Translations under genes and position numbers: made by a program
Notes under the pieces: model-generated
What the model was told of the DNA's origin: nothing
Seen by the model: the letters and a program-made list of their open reading frames with translations, nothing else
Database searches by the model: none
Assembly (NCBI RefSeq): GCF_038024125.1
Contig: NZ_CP150662.1
Span: forward strand, 1,815,501 to 1,879,500
Length of the DNA stretch: 64,000 bases
Source: Polaribacter gangjinensis
GTDB taxonomy: Bacteria; Bacteroidota; Bacteroidia; Flavobacteriales; Flavobacteriaceae
Direction of reading: 5' to 3'
Part shown: one piece after another, positions 35,151 through 44,933 of the stretch
How the letters are laid out: each line of letters starts with the position of its first letter
How positions within the stretch are numbered: position 1 is the first letter of the stretch

Positions 35151-36728
35151 TTATGCAAAATGTTTTGAAATTTCTTTTGCAGCAGCTTCTAAAGTTGCAA
35201 TTGCTTCGTTTGATAAATTTCCTGATTTTAAAACATCTAACACATCTCTATGTTTTGCATTTAAATAATCAATATAATCTCTTTCAAACTTTTTCACTTT
35301 ATTTACTGGTACATCTTTCAACAAGTTTTTTGATCCTGCATAAATAATTGCAATTTGATCTTCAACTGCATACGGATCGTTTTGAGCTTGTTTTAAAATT
35401 TCCACATTACGTTGTCCTTTTGAAATCACACTCATTGTAGCAGCATCTAAATCAGAACCAAATTTTGCAAACGCTTCTAATTCACGATATTGAGCTTGGT
35501 CTAATTTTAATGTTCCTGATACTTTTTTCATAGATTTAATCTGTGCATTTCCTCCAACACGCGATACAGAAATACCTACGTTAATTGCAGGACGAACTCC
35601 TGAGTTGAATAAATCACCATCTAAGAAAATCTGTCCGTCAGTAATCGAAATTACGTTTGTTGGGATGTATGCTGATACGTCACCTGCTTGAGTTTCGATG
35701 ATTGGTAAAGCTGTTAATGAACCTCCACCTTTTACGATTCCTTTGATAGATTCTGGTAAATCATTCATATCAGCAGCAATTTTATCATCATTGATAATTT
35801 TTGCAGCACGTTCTAATAATCTTGAGTGTAAGTAGAATACGTCACCAGGATATGCCTCACGCCCTGGTGGTCTTCTTAACAATAATGAAATTTCACGGTA
35901 AGCAACAGCTTGTTTTGATAAATCATCATAAATGATTAAAGCTGGTCTTCCTGAATCTCTGAAATATTCTCCAATAGCAGCTCCAGCAAATGGCGCATAT
36001 ACTTGCATTGCTGCAGGATCTGATGCATTTGCAGCTACAATTGTAGTATAAGCTAAAGCACCTTTTTCTTCTAACATATTTGCAATAGCAGCAACTGTTG
36101 ATGCTTTTTGACCAATGGCAACATAGATACAATATACTGGTTTTCCAGCATCAAAAAATTCTTTTTGATTTAAAATTGTATCAATAGCTACAGTAGATTT
36201 TCCTGTTTGACGGTCACCAATAATCAACTCACGTTGACCTCTTCCTACTGGAATCATAGCATCAATAGACTTGATTCCTGTTTGTAAAGGTTCAGTTACT
36301 GGTTCTCTAAAGATAACTCCAGGAGCTCTTCTTTCTAAAGGCATTTCGTAGGTTTTTCCTGAAATAGGTCCTTTACCATCAATTGGATTTCCTAAAGTAT
36401 CTACAACTCTTCCAACAATTCCTTCACCAACTTTTAAAGATGCGATTCTTTCAGTACGTTTTACAATAGAACCTTCTTTAATAGATGTTGAAGCTCCTAA
36501 TAAAACGACACCTGCATTGTCTTCTTCAAGGTTTAAAACGATTCCTTCCAATCCGTTTTCGAACTCAACAAGTTCTCCATATTGAACATTTGAAAGCCCG
36601 TAAACACGAGCAATACCATCTCCTACTTGTAAAACAGATCCAACTTCATTTAAAGAAGCTTGCACTTTAAAGTTTGTTAGTTGTTCTTTTAAAATTGCTG
36701 ATACTTCAGCTGGTTTAATACTTGCCAT
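35151..36728 (-). CDS. atpA: ATP synthase F1 subunit alpha
   Basis: 525 residues. P-loop GDRQTGKST (about 171-179), [15 protein letters not shown] before it, [15 protein letters not shown] (Walker B), [25 protein letters not shown] and the arginine-finger segment [15 protein letters not shown] (Arg about 375). It forms the non-catalytic nucleotide sites and holds the arginine that completes the beta-subunit sites. It lies in the middle of the operon between atpH and atpG. Confidence 0.99.
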   Translation of the reverse strand: MASIKPAEVSAILKEQLTNFKVQASLNEVGSVLQVGDGIARVYGLSNVQYGELVEFENGLEGIVLNLEEDNAGVVLLGASTSIKEGSIVKRTERIASLKVGEGIVGRVVDTLGNPIDGKGPISGKTYEMPLERRAPGVIFREPVTEPLQTGIKSIDAMIPVGRGQRELIIGDRQTGKSTVAIDTILNQKEFFDAGKPVYCIYVAIGQKASTVAAIANMLEEKGALAYTTIVAANASDPAAMQVYAPFAGAAIGEYFRDSGRPALIIYDDLSKQAVAYREISLLLRRPPGREAYPGDVFYLHSRLLERAAKIINDDKIAADMNDLPESIKGIVKGGGSLTALPIIETQAGDVSAYIPTNVISITDGQIFLDGDLFNSGVRPAINVGISVSRVGGNAQIKSMKKVSGTLKLDQAQYRELEAFAKFGSDLDAATMSVISKGQRNVEILKQAQNDPYAVEDQIAIIYAGSKNLLKDVPVNKVKKFERDYIDYLNAKHRDVLDVLKSGNLSNEAIATLEAAAKEISKHFA

Positions 36729-36809
36729 CTATTTTAATATTAGATATTAGAAATTAAAAGTTTAAAGTAAAATTACCTTTTGCTTTTAACATTTACCTTT
36801 TAACTTTAC

Positions 36810-37367
36810 TTATATTTTTGGAATATAATGACTATTGTCAAATTCCTTTTTTAATTTATTTAAATGATTTGAAATACTTGCATCGTATTGTAAATCTCCA
36901 ACACGTAATATAAATCCTCCTAAAATAGCTGGATTTACATGATTTTCTATAGAAGCTTCATGTCCTGTAAGTTTTAAAATCTTAGCCAATACTTGGTCTT
37001 CCAATTCTTTTGAAATAGGCACTGCAGTTGTAACTTTTGCAATTTCTATACTTTTTAGATAATCATAAATAATCGTGTATTGTTTTGCAACAGGATACAA
37101 AATATCTAAACGTTTGTTATCTACCAACAAATGAAAAACACCTAAAGTAAGTTCATTTACTTTATTTTCAAATAGTGTGTTTAACACATTTTGTTTTGCT
37201 TTTGCCTTGATAATAGGGCTTTTTAGCATTACTTCTAAATCGTGATTTTCAACAATTGTTGAAGCAACTAAAAGCATATCTTCATTTACTTTTGATTCAA
37301 TTTTTGAATCTTTCGCTAAATCTAATATTGCTTTTGCATAACGTAATGCTGCTCTAGAATCTTTCAT
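36810..37367 (-). CDS. atpH: ATP synthase F1 subunit delta
   Basis: 185 residues, the usual size. RAALRYAKAILDLA at the N-terminus and the C-terminal GHEASIENHVNPAILGGFILRVGDLQYDASI (about 134-164) followed by LNKLKKEF are the OSCP/delta signature. It joins the peripheral stalk to the top of F1. It starts 7 bp after atpF. The 81-bp gap to atpA is AT-rich with imperfect repeats. Confidence 0.96.
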   Translation of the reverse strand: MKDSRAALRYAKAILDLAKDSKIESKVNEDMLLVASTIVENHDLEVMLKSPIIKAKAKQNVLNTLFENKVNELTLGVFHLLVDNKRLDILYPVAKQYTIIYDYLKSIEIAKVTTAVPISKELEDQVLAKILKLTGHEASIENHVNPAILGGFILRVGDLQYDASISNHLNKLKKEFDNSHYIPKI

Positions 37368-37374
37368 GCTCTAA

Positions 37375-37875
37375 TTAGTTTAGCGTAACGTCTTTTAACA
37401 ATCCTTCAACTAATTCAAGTTGATCTTTTTTAGAAGACAATTCTTTTTTAAGAATAGATTCTGCAATTCCGATAGATAATTCAGCAACATTTTTTTTGAT
37501 TTCAGCCAACGCTGATTGCTTTTCATGTTCTATAGAAGCTTGAGCTTTTTCAATTAAACCAGCAGTTACTAGTTTTGCATCTTCTTTAGCATCAGCAATC
37601 ATTTTATCTCTGATGTCTCTTGCTTCTTTCATCATTGCATCTCTTTCTGCTCTTGCTTCTTTGATTAATTTCTCATTATCTGCTTGCAGGTTTTGCATTT
37701 CCTTACGCGCATTTTCTGCAGCTGCTAAGGCATTTTCAATTCCTGATTCTCTTTCTTCCAAAGAATTTAAAATTGGTTTCCATGCAAATTTTACCATCAA
37801 AGCAATTAAAGCCAATAACAAAATAGTTACTACTGCAAATAATCCTGGTGAAAAATCGTTTAATAAAGTTTCCAT
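37375..37875 (-). CDS. atpF: ATP synthase F0 subunit b
   Basis: 166 residues. One membrane helix (about 11-30, LFAVVTILLLALIALMVKFA) is followed by a long charged helix (WKPILNSLEERESGIENALAAAENARKEMQ and on), the peripheral-stalk dimer. It follows atpE after a 98-bp gap that holds a 10-bp hairpin (37926-37950). Confidence 0.97.
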   Translation of the reverse strand: METLLNDFSPGLFAVVTILLLALIALMVKFAWKPILNSLEERESGIENALAAAENARKEMQNLQADNEKLIKEARAERDAMMKEARDIRDKMIADAKEDAKLVTAGLIEKAQASIEHEKQSALAEIKKNVAELSIGIAESILKKELSSKKDQLELVEGLLKDVTLN

Positions 37876-37925
37876 TTTATAAACTTTTTATTTTTTTAAT
37901 TTTTTGTGTTTAATTTTAAAAACAG

Positions 37926-37950
37926 GTTCTGTAACCAACCGTTACAGAAC
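37926..37950 (-). terminator. Hairpin/weak terminator between atpE and atpF
   Basis: GTTCTGTAAC, five-base loop, GTTACAGAAC: ten perfect pairs. On the minus strand CTGTTTTTAAAA follows, a short T run. It could lower transcription of the downstream F1 genes or protect the atpB-atpE mRNA, fitting the higher copy number of subunit c. Confidence 0.55.
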
Positions 37951-37973
37951 GCTATTTTTTGTTTTGAGTTGGA

Positions 37974-38183
<210 letters not shown>

Positions 38184-38198
38184 TTAAACAAACTTGTA

Positions 38199-39335
38199 TT
38201 AATGATGCTCAGCATGATCTTCTACAGCCATACCAATAAATAATGCTGAAAGCATTGTAAAGATATACGCTTGTAAAAACGCTACTAAAACCTCAATTAA
38301 TGTTATAAAAAATGATAATACTAACGACAATCCTGTTGCACCAACAACCCCTAAAGATTCTTTTAAAGTGAACATAATTGCAATTAAGCTCATTACCACA
38401 ATGTGACCTGCTGAAATATTTGCGAATAAACGCACTAATAATGAAAATGGTTTGATTAACAATGCACCTGCCAATTCAATAATTGCCAATACTGGACGAA
38501 TTAAAACAGGAACTCCTGGCATCCAAATCATGTGCATCCAGTACCCTTTTGTTCCGCTTACAGAGTAAATAATCAATGTAAAAATTGCCAAACAAGCTGT
38601 AACTGCCAATTGACCAGTTACGTTAAATCCTAAAGGAGTTAAACCTGCCAAATTTAAAAACCAAATGAAAAAGAAAACTGTTAACAAATAACCTGTGAAT
38701 CTTCTGTAATGTTTTTCACCAATATTTGGTCTAGCAATCTCATCACGAACATAAATTACTAAAGGCTCTAAAACTCTTGCAAAACCTGTTGGAATTTTTT
38801 GAGTTTTGTATTGTCTTGCCAAACTTGAAAACCAAAACAATAATAAAAATCCAATTAATAAAACACCTACAACACTTTTAGTGATTGAAAAATCCAACAC
38901 TTTGTGTGCATTTGTTGCGTGATGCGTTTCATCAAAAGTTACTGAAGAAGCTCCTTTTTCTAATTCGTAAATTTTTGAGTGAATTTTCGCAAATTTCAAT
39001 CCACCTTTTTCAACAATTACATGTCCATCATCATTGTGATGAAACTCTGATGACATAAAAGTAACCAAACCTTCACTTGTCCATAAAATTATTGGTAAAG
39101 GAAAACCAATATGTTTTCTTTCTCCTGCATCATTCGTATATGAGAACAATGAAAAATCGTGAGAATCTTTAATGTGGTGCAAAATATATGCCTCTACTTC
39201 TTCTTTCGTATTTACACGACCTCCATCGTTTTGATCATCGTGCTTTTTATCAGAAACAGTTGCAAAACCTGTTGATGTAAAAAGAGCTATAATAGCTATA
39301 AAAAGAAATTTGATTGATTTTTGTGCAATCTTCAT
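38199..39335 (-). CDS. atpB: ATP synthase F0 subunit a, with N-terminal extracytoplasmic extension
   Basis: 378 residues, about 120 more than E. coli. The first 26 residues look like a signal peptide (FLFIAIIALFTSTGFA). The next ~120 form a charged, His-rich extracytoplasmic segment, as in other Bacteroidota. The membrane part has PLVIYVRDEIARPNIG, LNLAGLTPLGFN, and the essential Arg in FSLLVRLFANISAGH (about 308-322). It starts the core F0F1 operon. TACCTTTG (39371-39364) is a good -7 box. Confidence 0.96.
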   Translation of the reverse strand: MKIAQKSIKFLFIAIIALFTSTGFATVSDKKHDDQNDGGRVNTKEEVEAYILHHIKDSHDFSLFSYTNDAGERKHIGFPLPIILWTSEGLVTFMSSEFHHNDDGHVIVEKGGLKFAKIHSKIYELEKGASSVTFDETHHATNAHKVLDFSITKSVVGVLLIGFLLLFWFSSLARQYKTQKIPTGFARVLEPLVIYVRDEIARPNIGEKHYRRFTGYLLTVFFFIWFLNLAGLTPLGFNVTGQLAVTACLAIFTLIIYSVSGTKGYWMHMIWMPGVPVLIRPVLAIIELAGALLIKPFSLLVRLFANISAGHIVVMSLIAIMFTLKESLGVVGATGLSLVLSFFITLIEVLVAFLQAYIFTMLSALFIGMAVEDHAEHH

Positions 39336-39363
39336 TGTAAAAATACGCTTTCTAAATTCGGCG

Positions 39364-39371
39364 CAAAGGTA
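39364..39371 (-). promoter_or_regulatory. Putative atpB promoter -7 box
   Basis: TACCTTTG on the minus strand, 28 nt before the atpB ATG, in the 79-bp gap after the small membrane gene. Confidence 0.5.
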
Positions 39372-39414
39372 AGTAATAATTCAAAAAAACAAACCTTTTT
39401 TTTACATTTATTGA

Positions 39415-39804
39415 CTATCCTTTTTTATTCAAAATTTTAGCTACAAAAAAAGCCTCTGTTAATAAAAAAATAATCATTGGTATAAACAACGAAATTCTAG
39501 ATGCAAAATCTAAATTTTCCTTATTAAATATAGGGTTGTAGAAGATAATACAAAATACAACTATTTTTAAAAAAATTGCCACTAAGTAGATAAAACCAAG
39601 TTGTTGAAAAATTTTATCAACAGTTGAAAAAATAATAAAATTGATACAAATTAGTAATGAAAACCCTAGGTGAAATAGGTAGACTTTTTTAAGTGAAAAA
39701 GCCGTTTGTAGATGAAGCTTTTCAAGGATGAATTCATGCAAATGAAATCCTAGTAAAAACAGTGCTAAAAAAATCAAAAATTGAAAAAAAAGTTGCTTAA
39801 TCAT
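39415..39804 (-). CDS. Small membrane protein (DUF6168-like) of the ATP synthase locus
   Basis: 129 residues with four hydrophobic segments (about 5-23, 43-62, 70-92, 103-124). It occupies the place of atpI, between AtpZ and atpB, and in layout resembles AtpI, but no clear sequence motif is seen. Flavobacteria have a conserved protein in this place, named DUF6168 as far as I recall. Its ATG overlaps the AtpZ stop by 8 bp. An assembly or ion-supply role for F0 is an inference from place only. Confidence 0.72.
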   Translation of the reverse strand: MIKQLFFQFLIFLALFLLGFHLHEFILEKLHLQTAFSLKKVYLFHLGFSLLICINFIIFSTVDKIFQQLGFIYLVAIFLKIVVFCIIFYNPIFNKENLDFASRISLFIPMIIFLLTEAFFVAKILNKKG

Positions 39805-40015
39805 TGATTTTATTGGCTTGTTTGATAAGTGAAAACATCGCTAAAAAAATGGCTAAAAGAGTAATTGTTTCTGTTAAAAAAGTAAGTTGAAATTTATCAT
39901 CTAGCCATTTTCCTAGTAAAAACCCCAAGTAAATGGTCAATCCCATTTGAAGTCCTGCTCCAGAAAGTTGTAGTGCTTTATTTAAAGGTTTTTTTGAGTA
40001 ATTTTGTTTTTTCAT
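39797..40015 (-). CDS. AtpZ/AtpI family protein
   Basis: 72 residues with two membrane segments: GAGLQMGLTIYLGFLLGKWLDDKF (about 20-43) and a second at about 50-66. The glycine-rich first helix ending GKWLDD is the AtpZ/AtpI signature. The family helps c-ring assembly and Mg2+ uptake for ATP synthase in other bacteria. Its first 38 bases overlap the end of the bactofilin gene, so translation is likely coupled. Confidence 0.87.
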   Translation of the reverse strand: MKKQNYSKKPLNKALQLSGAGLQMGLTIYLGFLLGKWLDDKFQLTFLTETITLLAIFLAMFSLIKQANKIND

Positions 40016-40352
40016 TCTCCTTTTTTTGAACTTTTGCAGTACCTGTCATGATACAAGATGCATTAAATGTTGCACCAGGTTCAATAGATAATTTTCCAAC
40101 AACAACATCACCAGAAATCTTTGCGATTGTTTTGACGGTTAAAATTTTTTCTACTTTTAAATTTCCTGAAAATTCGCCTTCAATATCAGCATTAGATGCT
40201 TCAACATCTCCTTTTACAATGGCTTCAGCAGCAATAATTACTCTTCCGTTTGTTTTTAAAGAACCCTCTAAAATTCCGTCAATTCTAAAATCTCCAATTG
40301 CTTTTATGTCACCAATAATTGTTGTGCTTTTTGCAATAACGTTTCTTTCCAT
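39978..40352 (-). CDS. Bactofilin (polymer-forming cytoskeletal protein)
   Basis: 124 residues. STTIIGDIKAIGDFRIDGILEGSLKTNGRVIIA and GDVEASNADIEGEFSGNLKVEKIL show the repeated right-handed beta-helix of DUF583/bactofilin, ending in a basic tail (KKENEKTKLLKKTFK). Bactofilins form nucleotide-free filaments at the membrane. It lies between SprE and AtpZ, in one leftward row. Confidence 0.92.
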   Translation of the reverse strand: MERNVIAKSTTIIGDIKAIGDFRIDGILEGSLKTNGRVIIAAEAIVKGDVEASNADIEGEFSGNLKVEKILTVKTIAKISGDVVVGKLSIEPGATFNASCIMTGTAKVQKKENEKTKLLKKTFK

Positions 40353-40383
40353 ACTTTTTGAAGTCTGTTTTTTCGTTGAATTT

Positions 40384-42606
40384 TTAATCTTTCAATTTCT
40401 TTTCTAATTGATTTAGAACAGCTTGTGCTTTTTTTCCTTCATCTGTTGTTCCATAATTTACGGAAACAAATTCCAACGCTTTTTTGTAGGTTTCTTTATC
40501 TTTAGATTTTCCAATTGCATAGGCTTTCAACAATTCGAATTTTGGTAACAAATCAGCATTTGAAATTGTAGGTAATATCACGTCAATAGCTGAAATTACT
40601 TCATCATATTTTGATTCTTTGTAAGCGTAATACACTTCTTTATATTTTGTTTCCACTTCATTTTCAGCAACTTCATCCTGAATTTTTGCATCAGGATTTA
40701 ACAACAATTGTGCAAATTTTGTGTCAGGAAATTTAGAAATGATAACGTTTTTATATACTGCAGCTTTTTCTGGATTTTGCAACGTTGTTTCTAGTTGATA
40801 CAAATGCCAATTGATGGGTAAAACCAACTCTTCATTTGGATTCAAAGAAGCCACTCTTTCTAATCTTGATTTTGCTAAAGTTGGGTTGTTGAACTGTTCT
40901 TTATAAATCAATCCCAATTCATACAACGCTTGGTTTCTATCAAAAAACAAACTATCAATAACCACTTTTTCGGTTGGAATTTTATTGATATAGGAATCCA
41001 AATCATAGCGTTCGTTTTTCTGATTTACTTGGGTAATTTCTTTTTCTTGAATGGCATTTTTTGATTTTTCAGCCCATCTCCAATCATCTTCTAACTTTCT
41101 ATTTCCCCAAATTTTTCTGAATTCTGTTGCGCCAAAACTAGTTGATTGCGTGTTGTAAAAATACCATTTTCCTTGATTAGCAGATGCTAAAGAAGTGTTA
41201 TTATTACCAAAAGCCAATTGATTTAAACGCAATTGTGCAGCTGCTTCATCATCTTTTTTAATTTTTTCTATATACTTTTCAAAAAATGCCTTTTGATCAT
41301 CTTTTGATAACGCTGCTAATCGCAAAATACTGTCGCTATTTGTTACCAAATTTTCGTATTGAATCAACGAAACCAAACTTTTTTGTTTTCTTTTGATACG
41401 TCTAATGCGCAAATCTAACGTGTCTTTTGAAATTTGTAAAACACTATCAAAATAAGCGCTTGCATATTGATATTCTGAGTTTTTGAAGTGTAAATTTCCT
41501 AATTTTTCATAGGTGAAAGTGCGTTGTTTTTCATCGCCATTTGGCGCTCTCAAAGAGCTATTATAATCTGAAATTGCTAACTGAGTACTGTCTTTTTGTT
41601 CATTTAAAACTCCTTTTTGATAATACAACGCATCCAAATATGGCCTATTATCTCGGTTTTTGATGAGTTTTTGTATTCTTTCAAAAGAAATTGCAGCCAT
41701 AGAATCGTTGATCGCATTTTTTGCCAATTCTATTTCTGCATGAATTTTATATCTTTCAGGAGCATTGTTAAAATTGATGAGCTTTTTAAATTGCATTGCA
41801 GCTGAATCTTTTTTGTTTTCTTCAGCAAATAATTGTCCTAAAATAAAAAGATTTCTTGCTGCTTGATCTTTGTTTTTTAAGGTTCTTGTTGCTAATAACA
41901 AAGATTCTTTGGCTTTTTGAATGCTATCGCTTTTAATATAAGCCATTGCCAAGGTTGTGTACCCATTTTCTTTGGTTTCATCAGGCAAATTTGCTTCTAA
42001 AGTGTCTCTTACAACTAATAAAAGTTTCAGTGTTTCAATTGCTCTCTCTTCATTATCAACTCTAATTTCTGATTTTGCGCGCCAAATTTTAGTATCGGCA
42101 ATTAAATTTGCATCAGGATAATTCGCAATTACATAGTTGAAAGCTTCAATAGCAGGAATAAATCGTTGTTGATAATAGCGTGATTTTCCAAGCAACAAAT
42201 ACGCATCATCAATTTGTCTATTTCGTTCCAGACCATCAATATTCATTTTATGAACTTGAATAGCTTTTACGGCTTTTTCTTCGGCCTTATCAAAAGTTGT
42301 GAGTGTTTTTTTGGTATCATCTTCTTTAGAATCAAAACCTGCTCCTAAACCAAACTCAGTAATATCTGCTCGTTTTTCTTCGAATTCGATTGGTTCAATT
42401 GGCAATCTTTGAAACCAATCGTCTTTGTAATTTGTATTAATTTCTTGAATACCTGCGTTTAACGCTTCATGACCATTAAACAACACATTGTATTTGGTTG
42501 TTAATGCTTGATAGTTTCTACTAACAAAAGTGTTTTTCTTGGTTCCGCAAGCGATTGCAAGTACCAAAAAGAAAGTAAAAACAAGTATTTTTTTTTCGTT
42601 TTTCAA
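40384..42606 (-). CDS. sprE: SprE-like TPR lipoprotein (gliding motility/type IX secretion)
   Basis: 740 residues from a TTG start; there is no ATG at the 5' end. The signal FTFFLVLAIAC gives a lipobox (LAIAC) and the mature part begins GTKKNTFVSRNYQALTTKYNVLFNGHEALNAG, the hallmark of SprE/PorW. Tetratricopeptide-like repeats follow at about 130-400 (for example DAYLLLGKSRYYQQRFIPAIEAFNYVIANYP) and again near the C-terminus. SprE is needed for type IX secretion and gliding in Flavobacterium johnsoniae; it is thought to link the outer-membrane complex to the motor. No other T9SS gene is in the window. Confidence 0.8.
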   Translation of the reverse strand: MKNEKKILVFTFFLVLAIACGTKKNTFVSRNYQALTTKYNVLFNGHEALNAGIQEINTNYKDDWFQRLPIEPIEFEEKRADITEFGLGAGFDSKEDDTKKTLTTFDKAEEKAVKAIQVHKMNIDGLERNRQIDDAYLLLGKSRYYQQRFIPAIEAFNYVIANYPDANLIADTKIWRAKSEIRVDNEERAIETLKLLLVVRDTLEANLPDETKENGYTTLAMAYIKSDSIQKAKESLLLATRTLKNKDQAARNLFILGQLFAEENKKDSAAMQFKKLINFNNAPERYKIHAEIELAKNAINDSMAAISFERIQKLIKNRDNRPYLDALYYQKGVLNEQKDSTQLAISDYNSSLRAPNGDEKQRTFTYEKLGNLHFKNSEYQYASAYFDSVLQISKDTLDLRIRRIKRKQKSLVSLIQYENLVTNSDSILRLAALSKDDQKAFFEKYIEKIKKDDEAAAQLRLNQLAFGNNNTSLASANQGKWYFYNTQSTSFGATEFRKIWGNRKLEDDWRWAEKSKNAIQEKEITQVNQKNERYDLDSYINKIPTEKVVIDSLFFDRNQALYELGLIYKEQFNNPTLAKSRLERVASLNPNEELVLPINWHLYQLETTLQNPEKAAVYKNVIISKFPDTKFAQLLLNPDAKIQDEVAENEVETKYKEVYYAYKESKYDEVISAIDVILPTISNADLLPKFELLKAYAIGKSKDKETYKKALEFVSVNYGTTDEGKKAQAVLNQLEKKLKD

Positions 42607-42714
42607 AGAGATAAAGTTCTATTTTTAAATCAAAAACTCTTACTGATAACTATTTTTATTGCAAAATAGTATCAATAAGAGCGTAAAAATAGTAATAAAA
42701 TGAGAATTCTCTAC

Positions 42715-43410
42715 TTAAACCGCAAAATAGCTTTCTAACTCTTGCAAAGTTTCTGCAGAAGTTTGGATATCTTTTACCAAATTTCCTTTTTCTAGAACTA
42801 CAATTCTTTCGCAAACTTCTGTGATATGCGTTAAATCGTGACTGGAAATTAATACTGTTATTTGGTTGTTTTCGGACAATTCTTTTATGATTTTTTTCAA
42901 TCGGATTTGCGTTGTTGGATCTAAATTTGCAAAAGGTTCATCTAAAATAATTACTTTAGGATTTCCCATCATTGCTGCAATAATGCCCACTTTTTTCTGA
43001 TTTCCTTTGCTTAAATCGCGCAAATATTTTTTTCTTCCAATAATTTCACCGTTGAAAAATTCGTCGAATTTTACAATGAAACTATCTACATCAGCTTTGT
43101 TCATTCCACGTAAATCGCCAACAAATTCGAAATATTCTTCAGGAGTTAAATATCCAATTAAAAAAGATTCATCAATAAATGATCCTGTAAAATTTTTCCA
43201 ATCTTCACTTGTGTTCACTTGTAAATCGTGATTTATGATGGCGCCTGTTGTAGGCCTCACTAAATCTAATAAAATATTGAAAAAAGTCGTTTTTCCTGCG
43301 CCATTATTGCCTACTAAACCAAAACTTTGTCCTGTTGGAATTTCTAAAGAATGGATATTTAAAACTTCTGTTGGTCCGTATTTTTTTGATAATTGTGTAG
43401 TTTGTATCAT
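42715..43410 (-). CDS. ABC transporter ATP-binding protein
   Basis: 231 residues. Walker A GNNGAGKTTFFN (about 34-45), Q-loop region FTGSFIDES, signature LSKGNQKKVGII in place of LSGGQ, Walker B VIILDEPFANLD and H-loop ISSHDLTH. The type is that of export ATPases such as CcmA/EcsA. It follows its membrane partner (43417) by 6 bp and belongs to the PadR-headed operon. Confidence 0.93.
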   Translation of the reverse strand: MIQTTQLSKKYGPTEVLNIHSLEIPTGQSFGLVGNNGAGKTTFFNILLDLVRPTTGAIINHDLQVNTSEDWKNFTGSFIDESFLIGYLTPEEYFEFVGDLRGMNKADVDSFIVKFDEFFNGEIIGRKKYLRDLSKGNQKKVGIIAAMMGNPKVIILDEPFANLDPTTQIRLKKIIKELSENNQITVLISSHDLTHITEVCERIVVLEKGNLVKDIQTSAETLQELESYFAV

Positions 43411-43416
43411 TGTTTT

Positions 43417-44883
43417 TTAGTTTTCTTGATTAAAAGCATGAATCATTTTGTATTTTGATTCTTGGTATTTTTTAGTAATAAAATTCATTATTTGCTGATG
43501 AAAAGCAATGCCTGCAAAACCTAAAATAAGCAAGGTAATTACAGCAGACTCAAAATTGATTAACCAATTCATCAAACCAAAAAGTGCCATTGGAAAAATC
43601 ATTAATGGAATGCCAATCAACCACTGTACAGCTCCTGTGCCTTGATAATTGAAAGCCGCTTTTTCATCTAAATTTATTTTTTTTCGGTTGAAAGATCCTC
43701 CAAACATAATGACGTGTGTATTTACACCAATATTATAAATCATGGCTGCAAAATGAACTGCTAAAATTTTCCACCCAAAATATACATACGGAATTCCAAG
43801 TACGAAAAGAATCACTACACTAATGGTCATAATCATAAATTTGGATTTTAAATAACGTTCGTATTTGATATTTTGGCTCATCAACATTTTGTAATAACTG
43901 CTGTCCCAAGCAGGAATAAATTGCCCAAAATTCATTAAGAAAATTCCTGTTGAAAAAATTCCTACAAATACAAACATGAATTCCATTTTAAGATATATAG
44001 GTTGAGTGTAAAAAATCAATCCATAAAATAAGCCCATTAACAGCATCCATAGTGATGATTTTGTTCGTTTGTTTCGCATCATCAAGCGCAAATCGTTTTT
44101 AATAAAAGGCGCAATATCTCCAAATCTATTTGTAAAAGATAAATCAACAGAACTTGCTTCTTTTACTTTTGCAGAAATAAGCGCATCTAAATACACTTCA
44201 TTGCGCAATTGTTTGTAGTTTAACTGATATAAAAACAGCAATAAAACCAAGAAAATAAGTACATAAATTGGATTTTGATAGACTGCATCAAAACCTTCAC
44301 CCACAAAACCAGCCAAATTGAAAACATCAAAATAATGAATTAAATATCCTGCAAAAAGCAATACAATCAATCCTACTAAAACTTGGTTGTTTTTATTGAT
44401 TAGAAAGTTGAAATAATTGGCCATTTGTGTAAGTAAAATCATGCTGAATAACCATCCTAAAACACCAGAAGTACCATATCCTTCTTTGATTAAAACCACT
44501 GAAAAAGGAATAAAGAAAAAAAGTGAAAAAATATTAAAAAACGAAAATGACGATTTTACCAAAATAAAATGTACAATTGTGTTTTTTGGAATTGGCAATA
44601 ATAGCAAGGGTTTAATGTTCATTACAGGCAATTTTTGCATGATATATCTGAAAATTAAATCGCCAATAATAAAATACAATAAAAAGCCATTTACTAAAAA
44701 TAAAGGATCTTGATCAGGAAATTGTTCTTTTAAAATAAAATACCCTCCAATTCCAATAATTAGGAAACTTGCCATGAAATACAAAGCAAAAAATGCCAAC
44801 AAAATATTTAGGAAAATACTTTTTTGCCAATAAGAAGAACGAAAATATTGTTTCCATTCTAACTTTAAAAAGTGTGCAATCAT
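43417..44883 (-). CDS. DUF5687 family ABC transporter permease
   Basis: 488 residues with about ten to eleven hydrophobic segments. The N-terminal FLKLEWKQYFRSSYWQKSIF and central IKNDLRLMMRNKRTKSSL fit DUF5687, the permease type that always goes with the ATPase that follows. It would form the membrane half of an exporter; the cargo is not known. Confidence 0.85.
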   Translation of the reverse strand: MIAHFLKLEWKQYFRSSYWQKSIFLNILLAFFALYFMASFLIIGIGGYFILKEQFPDQDPLFLVNGFLLYFIIGDLIFRYIMQKLPVMNIKPLLLLPIPKNTIVHFILVKSSFSFFNIFSLFFFIPFSVVLIKEGYGTSGVLGWLFSMILLTQMANYFNFLINKNNQVLVGLIVLLFAGYLIHYFDVFNLAGFVGEGFDAVYQNPIYVLIFLVLLLFLYQLNYKQLRNEVYLDALISAKVKEASSVDLSFTNRFGDIAPFIKNDLRLMMRNKRTKSSLWMLLMGLFYGLIFYTQPIYLKMEFMFVFVGIFSTGIFLMNFGQFIPAWDSSYYKMLMSQNIKYERYLKSKFMIMTISVVILFVLGIPYVYFGWKILAVHFAAMIYNIGVNTHVIMFGGSFNRKKINLDEKAAFNYQGTGAVQWLIGIPLMIFPMALFGLMNWLINFESAVITLLILGFAGIAFHQQIMNFITKKYQESKYKMIHAFNQEN

Positions 44884-44933
44884 TGTAAAAAATTTAGTTA
44901 GTTGATTGATAAGTAGTTTTATTGTGGAATTTG

